Below are positions 63,666-64,000 of a stretch of DNA of 64,000 nucleotides, one piece after another. The DNA comes from Aldehydirespirator sp965117015. Its GTDB lineage: Bacteria; Actinomycetota; Acidimicrobiia; Acidimicrobiales; Aldehydirespiratoraceae. The notes beneath the pieces were generated by a model. The model was not told the DNA's origin. It saw only the letters and a program-made list of their open reading frames with translations, and did not search any database. A program made the translations under genes and the position numbers. The first letter of the stretch is position 1, and each line of letters opens with the position of its first letter. The stretch covers positions 62,001-126,000 of the forward strand of contig OZ220747.1 in the NCBI GenBank assembly GCA_965117015.1, read 5' to 3'.

Positions 63666-64000
63666 CTAGCGAATTACTTCGACATTGAGTCCTTCGGCCT
63701 GCAGAGCTTCCTCTAGGCGCGGCGACGGTGCCGACAGGAACACGTCTGCTCCAAGATGAGCGGCAGCCGCGAGGGCCTCACTGCTGAGCGCGTTGAGACG
63801 ATGACGGCGTCGATGGCGGGCGATCAGGGGGCCCAGGGTCCTGAGGCTGACTAGGCCGATCTCATCGGGCAGCTCCAGCAGCCTGCTGATCGCTTGGTCG
63901 CGGAGGTCCGCGGGATGGCCGGCGAAGGGTTGCGACAGCGCTCCTGTTCGCTCGGACGCTCCCAACACAGCCTGACACAGCCTCACATACCAGTAGCCAG
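63666..64000 (-). CDS. PIN-domain-like protein, C-terminal part
   Basis: The frame is open to the right window edge, so the N-terminus is missing; at least 110 residues are visible. The order of helices and the end (LNALSSEALAAAAHLGADVFLSA, in two parts, then EEALQAEGLNVEVI) resemble VapC-type PIN ribonucleases. The acidic residue usually found before the AAAA helix is replaced by serine, with glutamate next to it, and the later T-D-x-x-L motif is SAPSPRL, so activity may be reduced. A partner antitoxin would lie outside the window. Confidence 0.5.
   Translation of the reverse strand, partial: GYWYVRLCQAVLGASERTGALSQPFAGHPADLRDQAISRLLELPDEIGLVSLRTLGPLIARHRRRHRLNALSSEALAAAAHLGADVFLSAPSPRLEEALQAEGLNVEVIR

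Overview
This is high-GC DNA from an actinobacterium. The actinobacterial IHF gene (mihF) sits in the pyrF-mihF-gmk-rpoZ-coaBC-metK order, ArgR and PyrR regulate their own operons in actinobacterial layouts, PriA lacks its ATPase motifs, and many genes overlap by ATGA or GTGA. The gene set and the look of the 16S gene suggest Acidimicrobiia or a relative; that class-level placement is inference. Most of the window is core housekeeping sequence. The first 10 kb is the accessory part. No phage, transposase or CRISPR array was seen.

Layout. (1) 1-9.9 kb: end of an MBL-fold protein; a coupled pair of an enolase-superfamily enzyme and a CocE/NonD-type hydrolase (minus); a plus-strand carbohydrate-type ABC cluster (Tat/lipoprotein binding protein, two permeases, Gfo/Idh/MocA oxidoreductase, unknown large protein); then an EthD-domain protein and an SDR dehydrogenase. 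(2) 9.9-16.2 kb: ferredoxin-dependent 2-oxoacid oxidoreductase (korAB-type), class I fructose-bisphosphate aldolase, an oxidoreductase with a SAF domain, and a TPR protein. (3) 16.2-21.9 kb: one complete rRNA operon on the minus strand, with promoter, long leader, both processing stems and a terminator, and no tRNA in the spacer. (4) 22-27 kb: tyrS, a penicillin-binding protein with PASTA domains, a small membrane protein and a 3-methyladenine DNA glycosylase. (5) 27.2-41.4 kb: one long minus-strand series, infC-rpmI-rplT-trmH-like-pheS-pheT followed by argCJBDFRGH. (6) 41.4-47.7 kb: DUF1844 gene, hisG with a tiny membrane protein, mogA/moaB, def-fmt-rsmB and two RNA or protein methyltransferase genes. 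(7) 47.7-62.6 kb: the pyrimidine operon pyrR-pyrB-pyrC-carA-carB-pyrD-pyrF running into mihF-gmk-rpoZ-coaBC-metK-priA. (8) 62.8-64 kb: an amino-acid-type binding lipoprotein and the end of a PIN-domain gene.

How the genes work together. The arg cluster covers ArgJ, ArgB, ArgC, ArgD, ArgF, ArgG and ArgH, taking glutamate and ornithine to arginine, with its own repressor inside. The pyr cluster makes UMP from bicarbonate, glutamine and aspartate, and CarAB also feeds ArgF. A PyrR-binding loop sits directly before the pyrR ribosome binding site, which points to translational autoregulation. IF-3 appears to start at a non-canonical AUA codon.

The most unusual DNA is non-coding. There are two well-separated pairs of 47-48 bp palindromic elements that share outer stems and spacing but differ in their loops. 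A separate 49-bp dispersed repeat occurs in four copies, each beside the 3' end of a gene; two copies extend to 109 bp.
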